DNA of 64,000 nt from Gnetum montanum (taxonomy: Eukaryota > Streptophyta > Gnetopsida > Gnetales > Gnetaceae): contig MNCI01017655.1 of the NCBI GenBank assembly GCA_015680685.1, positions 218,938 to 282,937 on the forward strand, read 5' to 3'. The notes under the pieces are model-generated. The model saw only the letters and a program-made list of their open reading frames with translations. It was not told the DNA's origin and searched no databases. Positions 10,473 to 23,224 of this stretch are shown here, piece after piece (position 1 is the stretch's first letter; each line of letters begins with the position of its first letter). The position numbers were made by a program, and so were the translations under genes.

Positions 10473-12990
10473 ATGTCTCCTTCTTCATAAAAAAGTGTTT
10501 CACCACCTAGGTCTGATATAGGGAACAATCGAAGGCGTAGTACACATGATAATCCACCATTCCTTCAATAGTTTTGTGTGGTATATGTTCATCCTAATGA
10601 ATATGTACTAAACTTTACCTTTATCCTCCACTAGGATGAACAACTACATTGGTGACATTTAGAAGGTAACATAGTGTTACCTCCTGATCGCTCTATCCTG
10701 AGCATGCTTCTTCATGATCTCACACGAATTAGTATGCAGCACTTACAGGTAGAGTACGTTGTGCATGATCATGACTCAAGAGAGTATCAACCCACGGAGG
10801 CACAGCGTTAAAGGGATTTACAATAGGAAAGACATCATGAATCCATGAAGGAAAAGTTGTCGTAGAATGTCCCACATGTCCTAAGTGAAAATGAGGGTGG
10901 TGAACCTGCCTCAGGCAGTCACCCACACAATGATGTTCCTCCTATTGACTTCAGTCAAGGGGTTATGTATCAAAATCTTTACTCAACTATCCATAACTTA
11001 GATTCTGGTACCGACAAACATAACGCGCCTGAAAAAGGAACATGGACACATAACAAAGATGGAGATTCCGATTATAACCGCGATCGAGGCTGTAACCACC
11101 GAAGAGAAGAAAGCAGGCACCATCATGGTGACAATCCTCCTTCTTCTTCACCTTCATCATCTCCTTCACCCTCTCCTTTAGGATCTGGACCCAGTCATAA
11201 GGAAAAAGACCATGAGGATAATAGTAAGCGAAACAAAGATCACAGACGAAACAATTGAGAAAGGGGATGAGGGCATTCTAGAGAATCACAACATAGAAGA
11301 AGGAAGAGTAGGGAACAACATAGGCATCATAGACACCATAGATGAGATGATCACGATGAACCCCCACTCACTACTCAAAGTATGTTAGACATAACTGAGG
11401 CCATTAGGATCCCAACAAGGCACCAAAAGGATAGTAGGATTAAGAGATTAAACATGAACAACATCCCACGATTTGAAGGGGGGTACAATGTTGATCCTTA
11501 AAATCATCTACAAGCATTTCATGATGCATGTGCCTTACAAAACATAGAAAGCGAATGGAAAAAACTTAAGTTGTTCCCATGAACACTAGTCAAAGAAGCG
11601 GAGAGCTAGTACCGGTCCTTAGAACTGGAATCCATTCGTAGGTGGAGTACCATGTTAGAATTGTTCAAAAATAAGTTCCAAATGTACTACCGAGTGTCCA
11701 ACCTATGAAAGCAATTCTAAGGCTAGAAACAAGGACAACATGAACCCTTGGATGCTTCCATGGGTTGATATTATGCACTGTTACATCATTTTCCTAGCCA
11801 TGGTTATTCGCAGAGGGATCAACTATGCCATCTCGTAGATGGGCTTAGGCATGAAATGCAAAGAACCCTTGGGACTTATGCCCAAGGAAGACTATCTGAG
11901 CTTAGGACCCATCAAGTACAAAGATTATTGGAGCAAGTTGCTAAAGAAGAAAGTGAGTTACAGAAAAGAGAGAGTGCGGAGGAATACAACAGAGATCCTT
12001 CCCTCCAAAAGAGGGGAGTAAGATTCTGTGAGGATGAAGAAGAGTTACCACTCGAAGAGATGGTGAATAAGAAAACCTTGCCTATCCAAAACATAGCATC
12101 AAAAGTATCAGCAAAGGTAAACAAAATGTGGAACTCCCTAGATGATAGATTTCAAACCATTCTTAAAATAGTAGAGGAGTCTAGAGAGTAAGGTGGTGAT
12201 CTTGAAAAAAGTAAAAAGAGAGAAACTGAACATGCATGTAACAAAGGTAAGGGCAAAGTTGTCATCATCAAAAAGGTTGTGGATTCGAATATAGACAATG
12301 ATAGTGGATGCAAGATATGCCAATATGACCATCCTAAGGGATGTTGCCCTATAATCTCACATCTACAGGAGTCTAGGGTGTATGCACTCAACCCATGGTT
12401 AAACAAAAGGCAAACACCCTGAAGGTTACCTTCTCCTCAAGGTAACCCAAGGCAGTTCCACCAACCCTTAACATATTATCCAAGTGGAACTCCACCACAA
12501 CCAATCGAGTAGTATCAATAGTGGCAATACCCACAATCATGGGGAATGTCACCACCATAGCAACAGTATCCTTACTGGCAACCTGACCCATATGGATATT
12601 ATGTGCAACAACCAGTCTCTCCATGTGACTCTACTGGTCACATCACTCCTCAACCTCACTACCAAGCTTGTGAATGTTATAGGACTCCTTCTCCTAGGGG
12701 TGATTTTCTTCAAATATACCATCCTTCTCATTTGATTGCACCTCTTCCACCCTTAACTCCATTACCACCTACTCTAGCTATGCAAGGTGAAATCCCTACC
12801 CAGCCACAGCAACGTAACGTCACAAGGGCTATTAACCCTCAACCTACTGTTGGTTCTAACAACTGCATGAAGAAAAGATCTTTCTTTAGAACCAACAATC
12901 CAACTAAGCCCTTGCAACCACAAGCAGCTGATTCTTCAACTACCTCACTATCACTTGAAGCTTCGGAGCTCCCTTCAACCCAAAAACTAT
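10473..12990 (+). pseudogene. gag relic of element B
   Basis: Start at the ATG at 10,473 (MSPSS), about 120 bp after the primer site and equivalent to the start of gag in E at 50,497. One reading frame can be followed to 12,191 through several stops. It has an N-terminal capsid region, a His/Ser/Arg-rich low-complexity part (10,965-11,258), a core with HEPLDASMG and LEQVAKEESELQKRESAEEY, and a knuckle-like patch CKICQYDHPKGCC (about 12,310-12,350). A Pro/Gln-rich tail follows in another frame (12,603-12,995). Confidence 0.75.
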
Positions 12991-13049
12991 GCTAAACACA
13001 TACGGTCATGTTAACTCATGTCCTTACCCATTGGATAAAAGCTAGTCAT

Positions 13050-13504
13050 CCTCCTAGAAAATTCTTTCATTCTGGGAGTCCTTTGATATATATCTACAAA
13101 TTGCTAGAAATGAAGCATGCAAGGCTCTTTTGGATTTAGGTTCTAGCGTCAACTTGATTTCTCAAGAAATGTATAAGGCCTGGAACCTGCCTCCACTAAA
13201 AAAGAGTAACATTCATTTAGAGTTGGCATACCAGTCCATCACTATCCCATTGGGACTAGTAGAGGACATTGTCACCACTATTTGTAGATGGTCATATCCA
13301 ACTGACTTCCTAGTGATTCAAGTGAACAATGGTAAGGGGGACTTCCCAATCATAATGGGAAGAGCATGGCTATGCACAGTTGATGCACGCCTAAGAATCT
13401 ACAATCTTTCCCTGAAAATATCCAAGAAAAATACATTTGGAAAGATCGAGAAGAAGAAAGTTCCATGCATCGCATATAATGACACAAGGTGTAATTGCAT
13501 GTAG
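13050..13504 (+). pseudogene. Aspartic protease relic of element B
   Basis: The protease region is recognisable from VNLISQEMYKAWNLPPLKKS, IPLGLVEDIVTT and FPIIMGRAWL. The active-site Asp codon (GAT) has become TTA, giving LDLGSS where A and E have LDSGSG; the D remains but the Ser/Thr-Gly pattern is damaged. It ends at a TAG after CNCM, a stop shared with A and H, while C still reads CAG there. Confidence 0.75.
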
Positions 13505-13642
13505 AAGTCATGGTTTGTGCAACATTTAACATTGTCTGCATGTAATCAGTGTGCACAAGTGACTGATATACAAAGACCCATGTATGCAACAACCACAAGA
13601 CAGGAAGGCACCCAATGGTTGACAATTGATCAAGAGAGTAGT

Positions 13643-14700
13643 TCAACTATATGCATGGAACCAACTAAGGATTTAGCTTGCGCTTACATTGATAACATAG
13701 ACATGTTAAAGCAAGTCCATTGCCAACTTCTAAGTCTTAACTTTGAAAATATCAAATAGAGGAAGTTGGAAATCCTTGATAAGTTTAAGCAAGAGCCCCT
13801 TGAGCTAAAACCATTGCCCACCGATATGGAATACACATTTCTTAAAAATGGAAAACTAGTAATTATTAAGGCGAAGCTTGCTCCTCAACAAAAAGAAAAA
13901 CTATTGAAGGTAATAAACAAATGGTCAAAAGCCTTCACTTGGTCATATCTTGAATTAACTAAAATAGATTTTAGGATATGCCAATATAAAATTTATACCG
14001 ACCTCTCCATGAAGCCTCAAAGACAACCACAGAGGTGATTAAACCCAAAGCTAAAGCAAGTAGTTAAGGAAGAAATTGAACAGCTTCTAAAAGCTAGGTT
14101 CATATACCCCATTGCTGATAGTGAATGGGTTAGCCCCTTAGTTATAGTACCCAAAAAGGGAGGCAAATGGAGGATGTGCATAGATTTCAGGCTACTAAAT
14201 ATGGCAACATTCAAGACCACTTTATGTTGCCATTTGTAAACCAAGTCTTAGACACCATTGCATGGCATCGCTACTATAGTTTTCTAGATGGATACAGTGG
14301 GTACAACCAAATACAAATAGCCCCAGAAGACCAAGCCAAGACTACATTCACCAATCCTTAGGGAACATTTGCATACAAATAGATGTTGTTTGGCTTGTGC
14401 AATGCCCCTGTAATGTTTCAACGATTAGTTCTAAGCATATTCTAGTAGCAAATAGGAAATAGTGTCGAGGTCTTCATGGACGACTTCTTCACCTATGGAG
14501 CAAACTTTGATCTAGCCTTGGACCAGTTAGAGCAAGTATTAAAATGATGTGTAGAAACTAATTTAAGGCTCAACTAGCAAAAAATCCATTTAATGGTCCA
14601 AGAAGGTGTAGTATTAGGGCATAAGATCTCACAAACAGGGATAGAGGTAGACCCTGAAAAGATTAAAGTTATCCAAGGAATTACCCATTAACCAAAAACT
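13643..14700 (+). pseudogene. Linker and reverse transcriptase relic of element B
   Basis: The linker (MEPTKDLACAYIDNIDML...) precedes RT. RT blocks seen: RMCIDFRLLN (around a frameshift near 14,200), YSFLDGYSGYNQIQIAPEDQ, FGLCNAP and catalytic VFMDDFF (about 14,466-14,486). Stops include TAG replacing Gln or Trp at 14,360, 14,383, 14,444 and 14,574. Not functional. Confidence 0.75.
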
Positions 14701-15260
14701 GTAAAGATATCTGGTCATTTTTTGGACACACTAGCTACTACAAAAGGTTTATTAAGAACTTTTCAAAGGTTACAAAATCATTGGTTGAACTAACGAAAAA
14801 GGACATACCTTTCGAATGGACCAGGAAATGCGAGCCAGCTTTCAAACCTTAAAACAGAAGCTTGTAGAAACACCCATTCTACAAGCTCCTAACTAGTCCA
14901 AACCATTCCACATAATCACTGATATGTCCAACTATGCTTTAGGAGCTATACTTACATAGTTAGATGATCAAAAACATCCTTATTACATCCACTATGCAAA
15001 TAGGAGTATTGCTGGTGCACAACTCAACTACACTACAACAGAGAAAGAATTAATGGCTATAGTGTTTGCACTAGAAAAATTTAGGTACTATGTCTTGGGC
15101 TATAAGGTATTCATACACATAGATCATAGTGCAATAAGATTCCTAATGAATAAACCTACAATAAGCCCTCACATCATATGATGGCTTGTAATCTTACAAG
15201 AGTTCGATCTTACGATGATTAATCGTAAAGGCACTCAAAACGTAGTCACTAACCATTTAT
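14701..15260 (+). pseudogene. RNase H relic of element B
   Basis: Connection plus RNase H region: HTSYYKRFIKNFSK, ITDMSNYALGAILT*LDD, TTTEKELMAIVFALEKF and IHIDHSA. It carries the same stops as A at the Trp of APN*S, the Gln of LT*LDD and the Arg of PHII*W. A frameshift follows the KDI region near 14,700. Confidence 0.75.
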
Positions 15261-15424
15261 CTCGGTTGCGATGGGACAACAAATAGGATGAGTATCCAAT
15301 TTCTAATTATTTTCCAAATGAACTCCTCTTTGCAAGTGTAGTGAATAATTAATTAATCACGGAGACAAACTGGTATAGTAGTATCCTCATCTATCTCCTT
15401 ACACAACAAACACCACAAGAGTTT

Positions 15425-16690
15425 GATGCTAAAAAGAAACAACAGTTTCTTCACCAACCCAAGTATTTTAAGGAAATCAATGGGCAACTTTACAAAGTAT
15501 ATCCTGATGGCTTGGTTCAATGGTGTGTTCCTAATGTAGATCAACTATGAGTTCTCCAAGATGCTCATAAGGGTCCTTGTGGGGGTCATTATGCTGGGAG
15601 ACGAATAGCCATTAAGATCTTGCTTGCAGGATATTATTGGCCTACATTGTTTTAGGATGTCCATCACTTTGTCCAATTTTGTGAGCACTATCAACACGAT
15701 GGGGGGATGACTGCTAGAATGGAGGGTCCACAACAATGGATCCAATCTATAGAACCCTTCAACATTTGGGGAATTAATTTTATGGGACTAATTACACCAC
15801 TGTCCAATGGAAAAGCTTATATTATTGTTGCTATTGATTACCTTACAAAATGGGTAGAAGTAGCTACTATTAAGGATTGTACATCATCTACAGCTACATG
15901 ATTTATTCAACAACAAATTGTAAATAGGTTTGGTATGCCTTGTGCACTTATTTCAGACAATGGTACACATTTCATAGGTGTCACTTTTTGAAAATTAATG
16001 GAATGCTTAGGGTTTGAGCACAAACTAACTACACCATATCACCCCCAAGCGAATGGTCAAGCCAAAGTCACAAATAGGGAGATTACAAAAATATTGATAA
16101 GAACCATTAGCAAGTTTAGATGAGACTGGAGCACTAAATTGAATGATGCTCTTTGGGCATACCACTCCACATGGAAACTCCCTATAGGCTACTCTCCCTA
16201 TGAGTTAGTGTATGGTAAATTACCAACACTTCCCATTCAAACTGAGCTTCGTACACTATCCACGGCATGTGACCTCAACCTTCACCTTGATCTAGCATAA
16301 AAACAACAGTTGATGACCCTTAACCTGCTAGATGAGAACTGATTAGCCACCTTGTCATCTAACGAATTGTACAAGACCTTCAATAAACAACATCATGACT
16401 TGTAAATTAGGAAAGATAAATATCAACCGGGAGATAAGGTTCTCTACTAAAATCCCACACATGTGCCACAACGTACCAAATTTCAAATGTTGTGGAAAGG
16501 ACCTTATGTCATTCATGCAACTTTTCCTTCAAGGGCCATGATGATATACAATCCTGAGAGCCCAGATAAGAAACTATTGGTCAATGTCCAACAAACCAAA
16601 CCTTTCCATGAGCTTAGGTTAGCCAGTACTAATACTACCTCTATTGGTGGACAACCTAGCTCATTATTTTGGATCTCCTCCTTCTAACTC
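15425..16690 (+). pseudogene. Integrase relic of element B
   Basis: Zinc-binding HHCC part (about 15,580-15,700), then the catalytic core GINFMG (first Asp changed to Asn), LISDNGTHF (second Asp kept, about 15,945) and GQAKVTNREI (Glu replaced by Lys, about 16,055). The C-terminal part MPQRTKFQMLWKGPYVIH runs to about 16,687. The GCC AAA codons at the Ala-Lys position are identical in A, whereas C has GTA GAG. Confidence 0.8.
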
Positions 16691-18611
16691 AGTCGCGGGG
16701 AAGACAGCCACCAATGCTAATCATTCTAAGCCCTCATCTCTTTTTATAATTTTGTTTTACACATTTTTGTTTTACACCTTTTTGTTTTATACATTTTTCA
16801 AATTTACTTATTTTTGTCTTACACCATCATTCACATTTTTTCCTATTTCTTTGTTTGATTTATTTCCATTCATCATACAATAAGTGCTCATGATGGTGGA
16901 TTGTATTATAATAATGTTGATTGTTAATGTTTGATTTTTACCTTTGATTCTCAATGCTGATATTATGATATGGTTCTTTTGATAAAATAGGCAATGAGTC
17001 CATGTCGTTCATTCCTTCATTCAACTCTATGGTCTCCCTTGGTTTTGGAACTGTATTATCCCTTTTTCTAATAAAACTATTAATGAATTGGTGGCTTGGT
17101 ATTCTTCAAACCAAGGAAGGACTCAATGGTTGAAAAGGGTGTGACTTCAAGGAGATTCGATGCATTTGTGCTAACCATTCTTGGGTTCTTGGATGCTTTT
17201 TCTTAGGTTTTCTGCCATTCTGCCATTGATCAAATATCAGGAAGCTAAGTGAATAAAATTAAGTCTTTGCATGGTGTGGTTCTCATAAAAAAAAGTGAGA
17301 ATTCAAAGCACACCCCTTAGACATAATAAAGTAATATGGGCTACAAGCACTGGTTATGGCACTGGACCCATGCCTAAAATTTCCCTCTAACTAAGGCCCT
17401 TTCTTGCTCCCTACTTCTCCATCTTGCTCTCCTTGGGATGGTGGTAACTCTTTGTGGAGGCATTCTTGTTCCTTCAAGAGGATGGATTGGCCAAATGTGT
17501 TCATGCAAGGTCACTAAGTGTGGTTGGTTTGAGTCTTGATTTGGAATGAGTTCTGCTCAGTCACATTAACCATGACATACATAAGGGACTTTACATAACT
17601 TTGCTCTTGGGATTCCATTTTATTTTCTACTCTCCATCTTTCTTCCCATTTTCCACCTCATTGCCAGTTTTATGATTGGTCTATATCTTGGTTAATGTAT
17701 TGTTATTCTTTGGTAAATATTTATGGGTAAGTTTTTAACTCTTGCTTCCAAATGACATTCCTAGAGCCTATAGACTCTTTGGTTTCTGGGTTTGTCAAGG
17801 CATAAAGGGCATGAGCCTACTTTGGGGAGGATCCATCAGCATTCCTTTTTGGTGCAATTGTTAAGTTCTTTCCCTTAAACATTCTCTACAATCAACCATT
17901 TCTCATTTCATCCCCATTTTTAACATCCACTTTATTGGCATTGTCATTGTTATTTTTTCCATCTTTCTTGTTCCTTATATTTTTCCATTTTATTGCTACC
18001 GAAGGTTTGCTCTTAGCTATGGGGGCCCTGGCACAAATTTTTCAATTTCTCCATTCTACTACTTGCCTAACCCCTACACCTTGGGTAGTTATCAATAATA
18101 AACCTCTAATCGAGTTTCTGCCATAACCACAACCCAGCCAATGCACTTTATATCGAGGAAAGGTATCAATTGCATTATGGCTTACTTATCCTTGCTCATT
18201 CGTGACTGTGTTGTATGTGCATATGGTGATTACATGAACTATGGACTGGGATAGGAAGCAGCACTCGGGATGGAATGGAGCTGGAACGTTTGTGCCGAGA
18301 ACAACTCTAGTCGTGTGGCTATGGATAAACAATGGAGAGCACAATCTTGGCATTGGTAGCAACACGCCTCATTTTCTTTTCTCCCTCTTTCTCTTCAAGC
18401 TATCAAGTGAAGTTCTGAATGTCATCCATGTATAGTGTTCACCACAAAGGGCGAGAACACCAATGTTGTAATATGTTTATCGATCCATTCACCGGGCACT
18501 TTGAGTCTATTATTCCCTGTCACTGTCAGTTCTCATTCAGTCAATAATTCCATACCTTCCAAATATTTTATAAGAAACTCAAGGATGAGTTTTCATTTAG
18601 TCATGGGGGTA
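16691..18611 (+). other. 3' spacer and polypurine tract of element B
   Basis: Non-coding, 1.9 kb. It begins near a polypurine-like GGGGAAGA (about 16,697) and has TTTTGTTTTACACA repeats (16,750-16,805). A second CATGGGGG-like run (about 18,018-18,027) precedes the real polypurine tract ATGGGGGTA at 18,603-18,611, directly before the LTR. No envelope-like ORF is visible. Confidence 0.7.
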
Positions 18612-19437
18612 TGATGAGTCGCAATATCACGCCTACAATATCGCGTACATGATATCATGGCCTTCCATGCGATATCACGTATGCAATATCACAGTCTGCC
18701 TCATTGCCTATAAATAAGAGGCTGGCGCACTTGATTTGGATAGTTAGTCTTAGTTCCTTACCCAAACTCTTACCTTTTCTCCCTCTTAGAGTTAGAATTA
18801 TTTCTACGTGCCCACAGTAGGAGTCATAAAGTGAACAGATCTTTATTCGAGCATTGTGTACTTGAGCACACCTTGTGTATGGCAATAAAGACGAACTTTG
18901 TGATAAACCTTGTAACATTCAAAATAGATTGATTAATGTTAATTATTGTTACTTAATGCTTTCCTTAGTTGATTAATGATTCTCTCTCTCACCCTACAAC
19001 TCTCCTAAGTAAGCACACATAGTACGATCACTTCGAGCATGCATGTAACACTTGGTAACCTAGTAACGATTAGCGTTTGGTAATCCCAGTAGTGTTGCAC
19101 TGGTTCAGGATGTGTACAGCAAGTGAGAATGGATACTGGTGTTAGAATCAGTTAGAACCTAGTTAATAAGTAGTCAAATTCAATTAGTTGCCTAGTTATC
19201 TCTCTCCTCCCTTATTAGTAGTAGGACATAAAAACACAAAAAAGTATAAAAATCATATGCCTCAAGTTTACTTAACCATACAATCATGACATACAAGTAT
19301 GCTTAGGAAGATAACAATTGATCATCCATTCTTGTTCCACAAAGGTGCGTAAGCACTTAGTCCTTGAAATTTGACTAAATCGTGTGTGGATGCTCGTATT
19401 CGTATGGTTGAGCATAGGGATACCTCACCACTCATCA
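18612..19437 (+). repeat. 3' LTR of element B
   Basis: 826 bp, TGATG...CATCA. The first 100 bp hold several ATATCR/GATATC palindromic motifs. TATA box TATAAATA at 18,709-18,716; poly(A)-type signal AATAAAGA near 18,884. A conserved TTGGTAA-repeat part follows, then the terminal block ending in ACCACTCATCA. Confidence 0.9.
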
Positions 19438-19442
19438 CCATC
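19438..19442. repeat. Right target-site duplication of element B (CCATC)
   Basis: Exact copy of 10,136-10,140; the spacer of element A resumes after it. Confidence 0.9.
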
Positions 19443-20045
19443 TTAACGCTACCAAAGGTTTGCTATTAGTCATGGGGGCCATATCATAAAATTTTTCATT
19501 TCATTACTTATCTCACCCCTACACCTTGGGTAGTCACCAATGATAAGCCTCTAACCCAATATTTGCCATACCCACAACCTAGCCAATGTGCTTCATAGTG
19601 AGGCAAGGTATCAATCACATTATCTCTTATCTATCCTTGCTAATTCATGACTATGTTGTGTGTGCAGATGGTGATCACATGGACAATGGACTGGGATAGG
19701 AGAGAGCACTCAAGATGAACTAGAGCTAAAGTAATTATGCAAGGAACATGCATCATATGGCCATGGATGAATAACAATGTGCACATTGACAACAACACAC
19801 CTTATTTTCTTTTCTTTCTCTCTCTCTCTAAGCCATCAAATAAAGGTCTGGATGTCATCTATGTATGGTGTTCAACCAAATGGGTATGAACACCAATGTT
19901 GTAATATGTTTTTTGATCCATTCACTAGGCACTTTGAGTCTATCATTCCATGTCACTATCAGATTTTCATATAATCAATAATCCCATACCTTCCAAATAT
20001 TTTGTAAGGAACTCATGGATGAGTTTTCATTCAGGCATGCGGGTA
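19443..20045 (+). other. 3' spacer of element A, second part, with polypurine tract
   Basis: Continues the spacer of A, with a CATGGGGGCC run near 19,471 and ending in the polypurine tract GGCATGCGGGTA (about 20,034-20,045). No coding potential beyond chance. Confidence 0.7.
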
Positions 20046-20877
20046 TGATGAACCACGATATCGGGACCGCAATATCAGGTCTACAATATCGAAGCTTGCC
20101 AAGCGATATTGGACATTCGATATCAAAACCTATCTCATTGTCTATCAATAAGAGGTGTGCACACTTGGTTTTGGCATTAGTTTTCTTAGTCCCTTACCCA
20201 AACTATTGCAGTTTTGCCTTTCTAGAGTTAGAATTATTTCTAAGTGCCTACAGTAAGAGTCATCAAGTGAACAGATCTTTATTCAAGCATTGTGTACCTC
20301 AACACACCTTATGTACAGAAATAAAGACAAACTTTGTGATAAACCTTGCAGCATTCAAAATAGCTTATTTATTGCATTTAATATTATTTATAGTTATTTA
20401 ATGCTTTCATTAGTTAATTGATGTTGCTTTTATTGATTAGTTAATTTTCACAAGTAAACACACCCAGTATGACCACTTCCAGCATATGTGGAACACTTGG
20501 TAATCCAGTAACGACTAGCGTTTGGTAATCCCAGTAGTGTTAAACTAGTTTAGAATGTGTATGGAGAGTGGGAACAGATGTTGGTGTTAGGACTACTTAG
20601 AACCTAGCAGATTAGTTAAATTAAATTAGTTACTTAATTATCTCATTTCTCCCTTTTTAGCACTAGGACATAAACATAAAAAGCATAAAAATCACATACC
20701 TCAACTTTACTTAATTATACAATCGTGCCATACAAGTAAGCTTGCGAAGACAACAATCGCCTAACCCATCCTTATTCTATGAAGGCACATAAGCACTTAG
20801 TCCTTGGAGTTTGACTGGATCAAGCATGAATGCTTGTATTCATATGGTTGAGTGTAGGGGTACCTCGCTACTCATCA
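20046..20877 (+). repeat. 3' LTR of element A
   Basis: 832 bp, starting TGATGAACC and ending CATCA. The U3 start has five or six GATATC-like palindromes (20,057-20,130). The TATA box is mutated (TATCAATA near 20,143). Element C sequence follows directly. Confidence 0.85.
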
Positions 20878-20884
20878 TCACCTT

Positions 20885-21345
20885 TCCAGGAAAAACAACT
20901 GACCTTGGGAGTCCCCTTATCTACCTACAAATAGCTGGGAATGAACCTTGTAAGGCTATTCTAAACTTAGGTTCTGATGTAAATCTTATTTCTCATAACA
21001 TGTACATAGCCTGAAACCTACCTCCACTCAAGAAGAGCAACATTTTCCTTGAGTTGGTAGATTAATCCATCATTGTTCCTCTAAAACAAGTCAAGGACAT
21101 TATGACCATTATCTGTGGGTGGTCCTTTCCTACTAACTTCTTAGTTATCCATGTTGATAATTGTAAGGGGGACATCCCAATCATCATGGGAAGGGCTTAG
21201 TTAAACAACATTAATAAATGGTTGAGAATCAAGGACCTTTCCTTGGAAATCTTCAACGAAAATGCATTTGAGAAGATTGAGAAGAAGAGAGTTCCATGCA
21301 TCGCATACAATGACATTAGGTGTAACTATGTGCAGAAACTATGAT
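20885..21345 (+). pseudogene. Aspartic protease relic of element C
   Basis: GSPLIYLQIAGNEPCKAIL is followed by NLGSDVNLISHNMY, so the active-site Asp is Asn. Later blocks include ICGWSFPTNF and IPIIMGRA* (Trp to TAG). At the Gln where A, B and H have TAG, C still reads CAG (about 21,331). Confidence 0.7.
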
Positions 21346-21479
21346 CCATAAAAAGTACATCCATCACAACATGCAGATAGTGCGCAGATGTATCTAAAAT
21401 TCAAAAGTGCCTATACATAGCAACCACAAAATAGGAAGGTACCTAGTGACTGACAACTGATCCTGGTAGCAGCTCTACA

Positions 21480-22520
21480 CTTTGCATAAAATCAATTGAG
21501 AGCCTAAAAAGTGCCTATGTTGAAGGCATGGATGAGATGGAGCATATCCATCACTAACTCTCTGATGAACTTGATGACACTTATTAGGGGAATTTGGAAA
21601 TCCCTGAGCTTTAAACAAGAGCCCCTAGAGTTGAAAACTCTACCTACCATCATGGAATATGTTTTTCTAAATAATGAAAAGCTAGTGATAATCAATGTCA
21701 ATCTTGCTCCTACATAGAAAGAGAAGCTATTGAAGGCGATTAACAAATAGCCAACAGCCTTTGCTTGGTCATATCCTAAACTCACTAGGATTAATCCTAG
21801 GGTATTCCAACACTACATCTATATAGATCCTTCCATGAAGCTAAAGAGGTAGCCATAACTAAACCCCAAACTCAAGCAAATTATCAAGGAGAATATTGAA
21901 CAACTCGTAAAGCTGAGGTTCATCTATCCCATTCTGGATAGTGAATATATTAGCCCACTTATAATAGTGCCAAAAGAAGGTGGAAAGTGGAGGGTTTGTA
22001 TTAACTTCAGGCTATTGAACATGATGACTTACAAAGATCATTTTCCATTATCATTTGTGCACCAGGTGTTGGACACTATTTCTAGGCATTACTTCTACAA
22101 CTTTTTGCATAGTTATAGTGGCTATAACCAAATTCAAATTGCATAGGATGATAAGGCCAAAACCACATTCACAAGTTCTTGGGGAACTTTTGTAGATAGA
22201 AAGATGTCATTTGGTTTGTGCAATGCCCCTACAACCTTCCAACACCTTATCTTAAGTATCTTTCAACAATAGATCTGTAGCAAGGTGGAAGTCTTCATAA
22301 ATGACTTCTCCACCTATGAGGCTACATTTGAGTTAGCCCTAGACCATCTTGAGTAAGTGCTAAAAAGGTGTGTGAAGAAAAACCTTCGGCTCAACTAGTA
22401 GAAAAGCCATTTAATGGTCTAGGAGGACATTATTTTGAGTCAAAAAATATCTAAAAAAAGGGATTGATGTGGACCCTAAGAAAATAAGGGTCATCCAAGG
22501 AATTACCCATCAACCAAAAA
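21480..22520 (+). pseudogene. Linker and reverse transcriptase relic of element C
   Basis: The pre-RT linker (about 21,480-21,850) and RT (21,850-22,520) are readable through stops: CINFRLLNM, FYNFLHSYSGYNQIQIA, MSFGLCNAP. The catalytic motif is VFINDF instead of VFMDDF (about 22,290-22,306), so one of the two catalytic Asp is lost. Confidence 0.7.
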
Positions 22521-22529
22521 TTATCAAAG

Positions 22530-23085
22530 ATGTCATTCCTTGATCACATTACCTACTACCAACACTTCATAGAGAATTTTTCTAAGATCGCCAAACCATT
22601 GGTAGAGCTTACAAAGAACGATGCTCCATTTGTCTAGACTGAGGAATGTGAGAAGGCATTCTAGCAACTCAAGTAGAAACTTATAGAAACTCCAATTTTA
22701 AGAGCACCTAACTAGTCTAGACCATTCCACATCATGATGGATGCATTAAATTATGCTTTGGGAGTTGTGTTCACATAGTTGGATGATTAGAAACATCCTT
22801 ATTACATCCATTATGTGAGCCAAAGCATTGTCAACACACAACTGAACTACATCACAACAAAGAAGGAATTGATGGTGGTAGTGTATACCTTGGAGAAATT
22901 CAAGCACTATGTGCGTGGATACAAGGTGTTCATGCACATAGGCCACAGTGCAATCCTATTCCTTATGAATAAACCAATGGTGAGCCCCGGTATCATATGA
23001 TGGCTAGTGGTCTTGCAAGAATTCAATATTATGATGGTAGATCAAAAGGGAATTGAGAACATGGTTGCTGATCACTTATCTCATT
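22530..23085 (+). pseudogene. RNase H relic of element C
   Basis: Blocks FIENFSKIAKPLVELTKND, MMDALNYALGVVFT*LDD, TTKKELMVVVYTLEKF and HIGHSAILFLMNKP, then a second readable stretch from 23,007 (MVLQEFNIMMVDQKGIENMV). Stops fall at the same Trp, Gln and Arg positions as in A and B. Confidence 0.7.
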
Positions 23086-23224
23086 TAGATGGGATAACAA
23101 AGAGGAGGAGAGCCCACTTTTTAATCAATTTTCTAATGAACTCCTCTTCTATAAATAAACAAGTGCCCAATGAACCTAATTGGTATGATGGCATTCTCAT
23201 CTATCTTCTCACACAGGAGATGCC

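Larger units (their letters stand above)
10141..19437 (+). mobile_element. Element B: near-full-length Athila-like retrotransposon inside A
   Basis: Bounded by TGATG at 10,141 and CATCA at 19,437, with a perfect CCATC target duplication. It contains an aberrant 193-bp 5' LTR, primer site, gag, protease, RT, RNase H, integrase, spacer with polypurine tract and an 826-bp 3' LTR. Order and content match A, C and E. All coding parts carry stops. Confidence 0.9.
4005..20877 (+). mobile_element. Element A: Athila-like retrotransposon, interrupted by B and D
   Basis: Plus-strand element whose visible parts are 4,005-10,140 and 19,443-20,877. The 5' LTR and the start of gag lie left of the window, beyond nested element D. 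Order: gag 3' part, protease, RT, RNase H, integrase, long non-coding spacer (split by B at 10,140/19,438), polypurine tract and 3' LTR. It is inserted in element C, whose protease region starts directly after the LTR of A at 20,878. All genes carry stops. Confidence 0.85.

Noticed and set aside
10965-11258. His/Ser-rich ORF as a separate small protein
   Set aside because: In frame with gag of B from 10,473 and with the same low-complexity part of gag in E.
20015-20401. 128-aa plus-strand ORF
   Set aside because: It lies across the polypurine tract and LTR of A, including non-coding U3 palindromes; a chance ORF.
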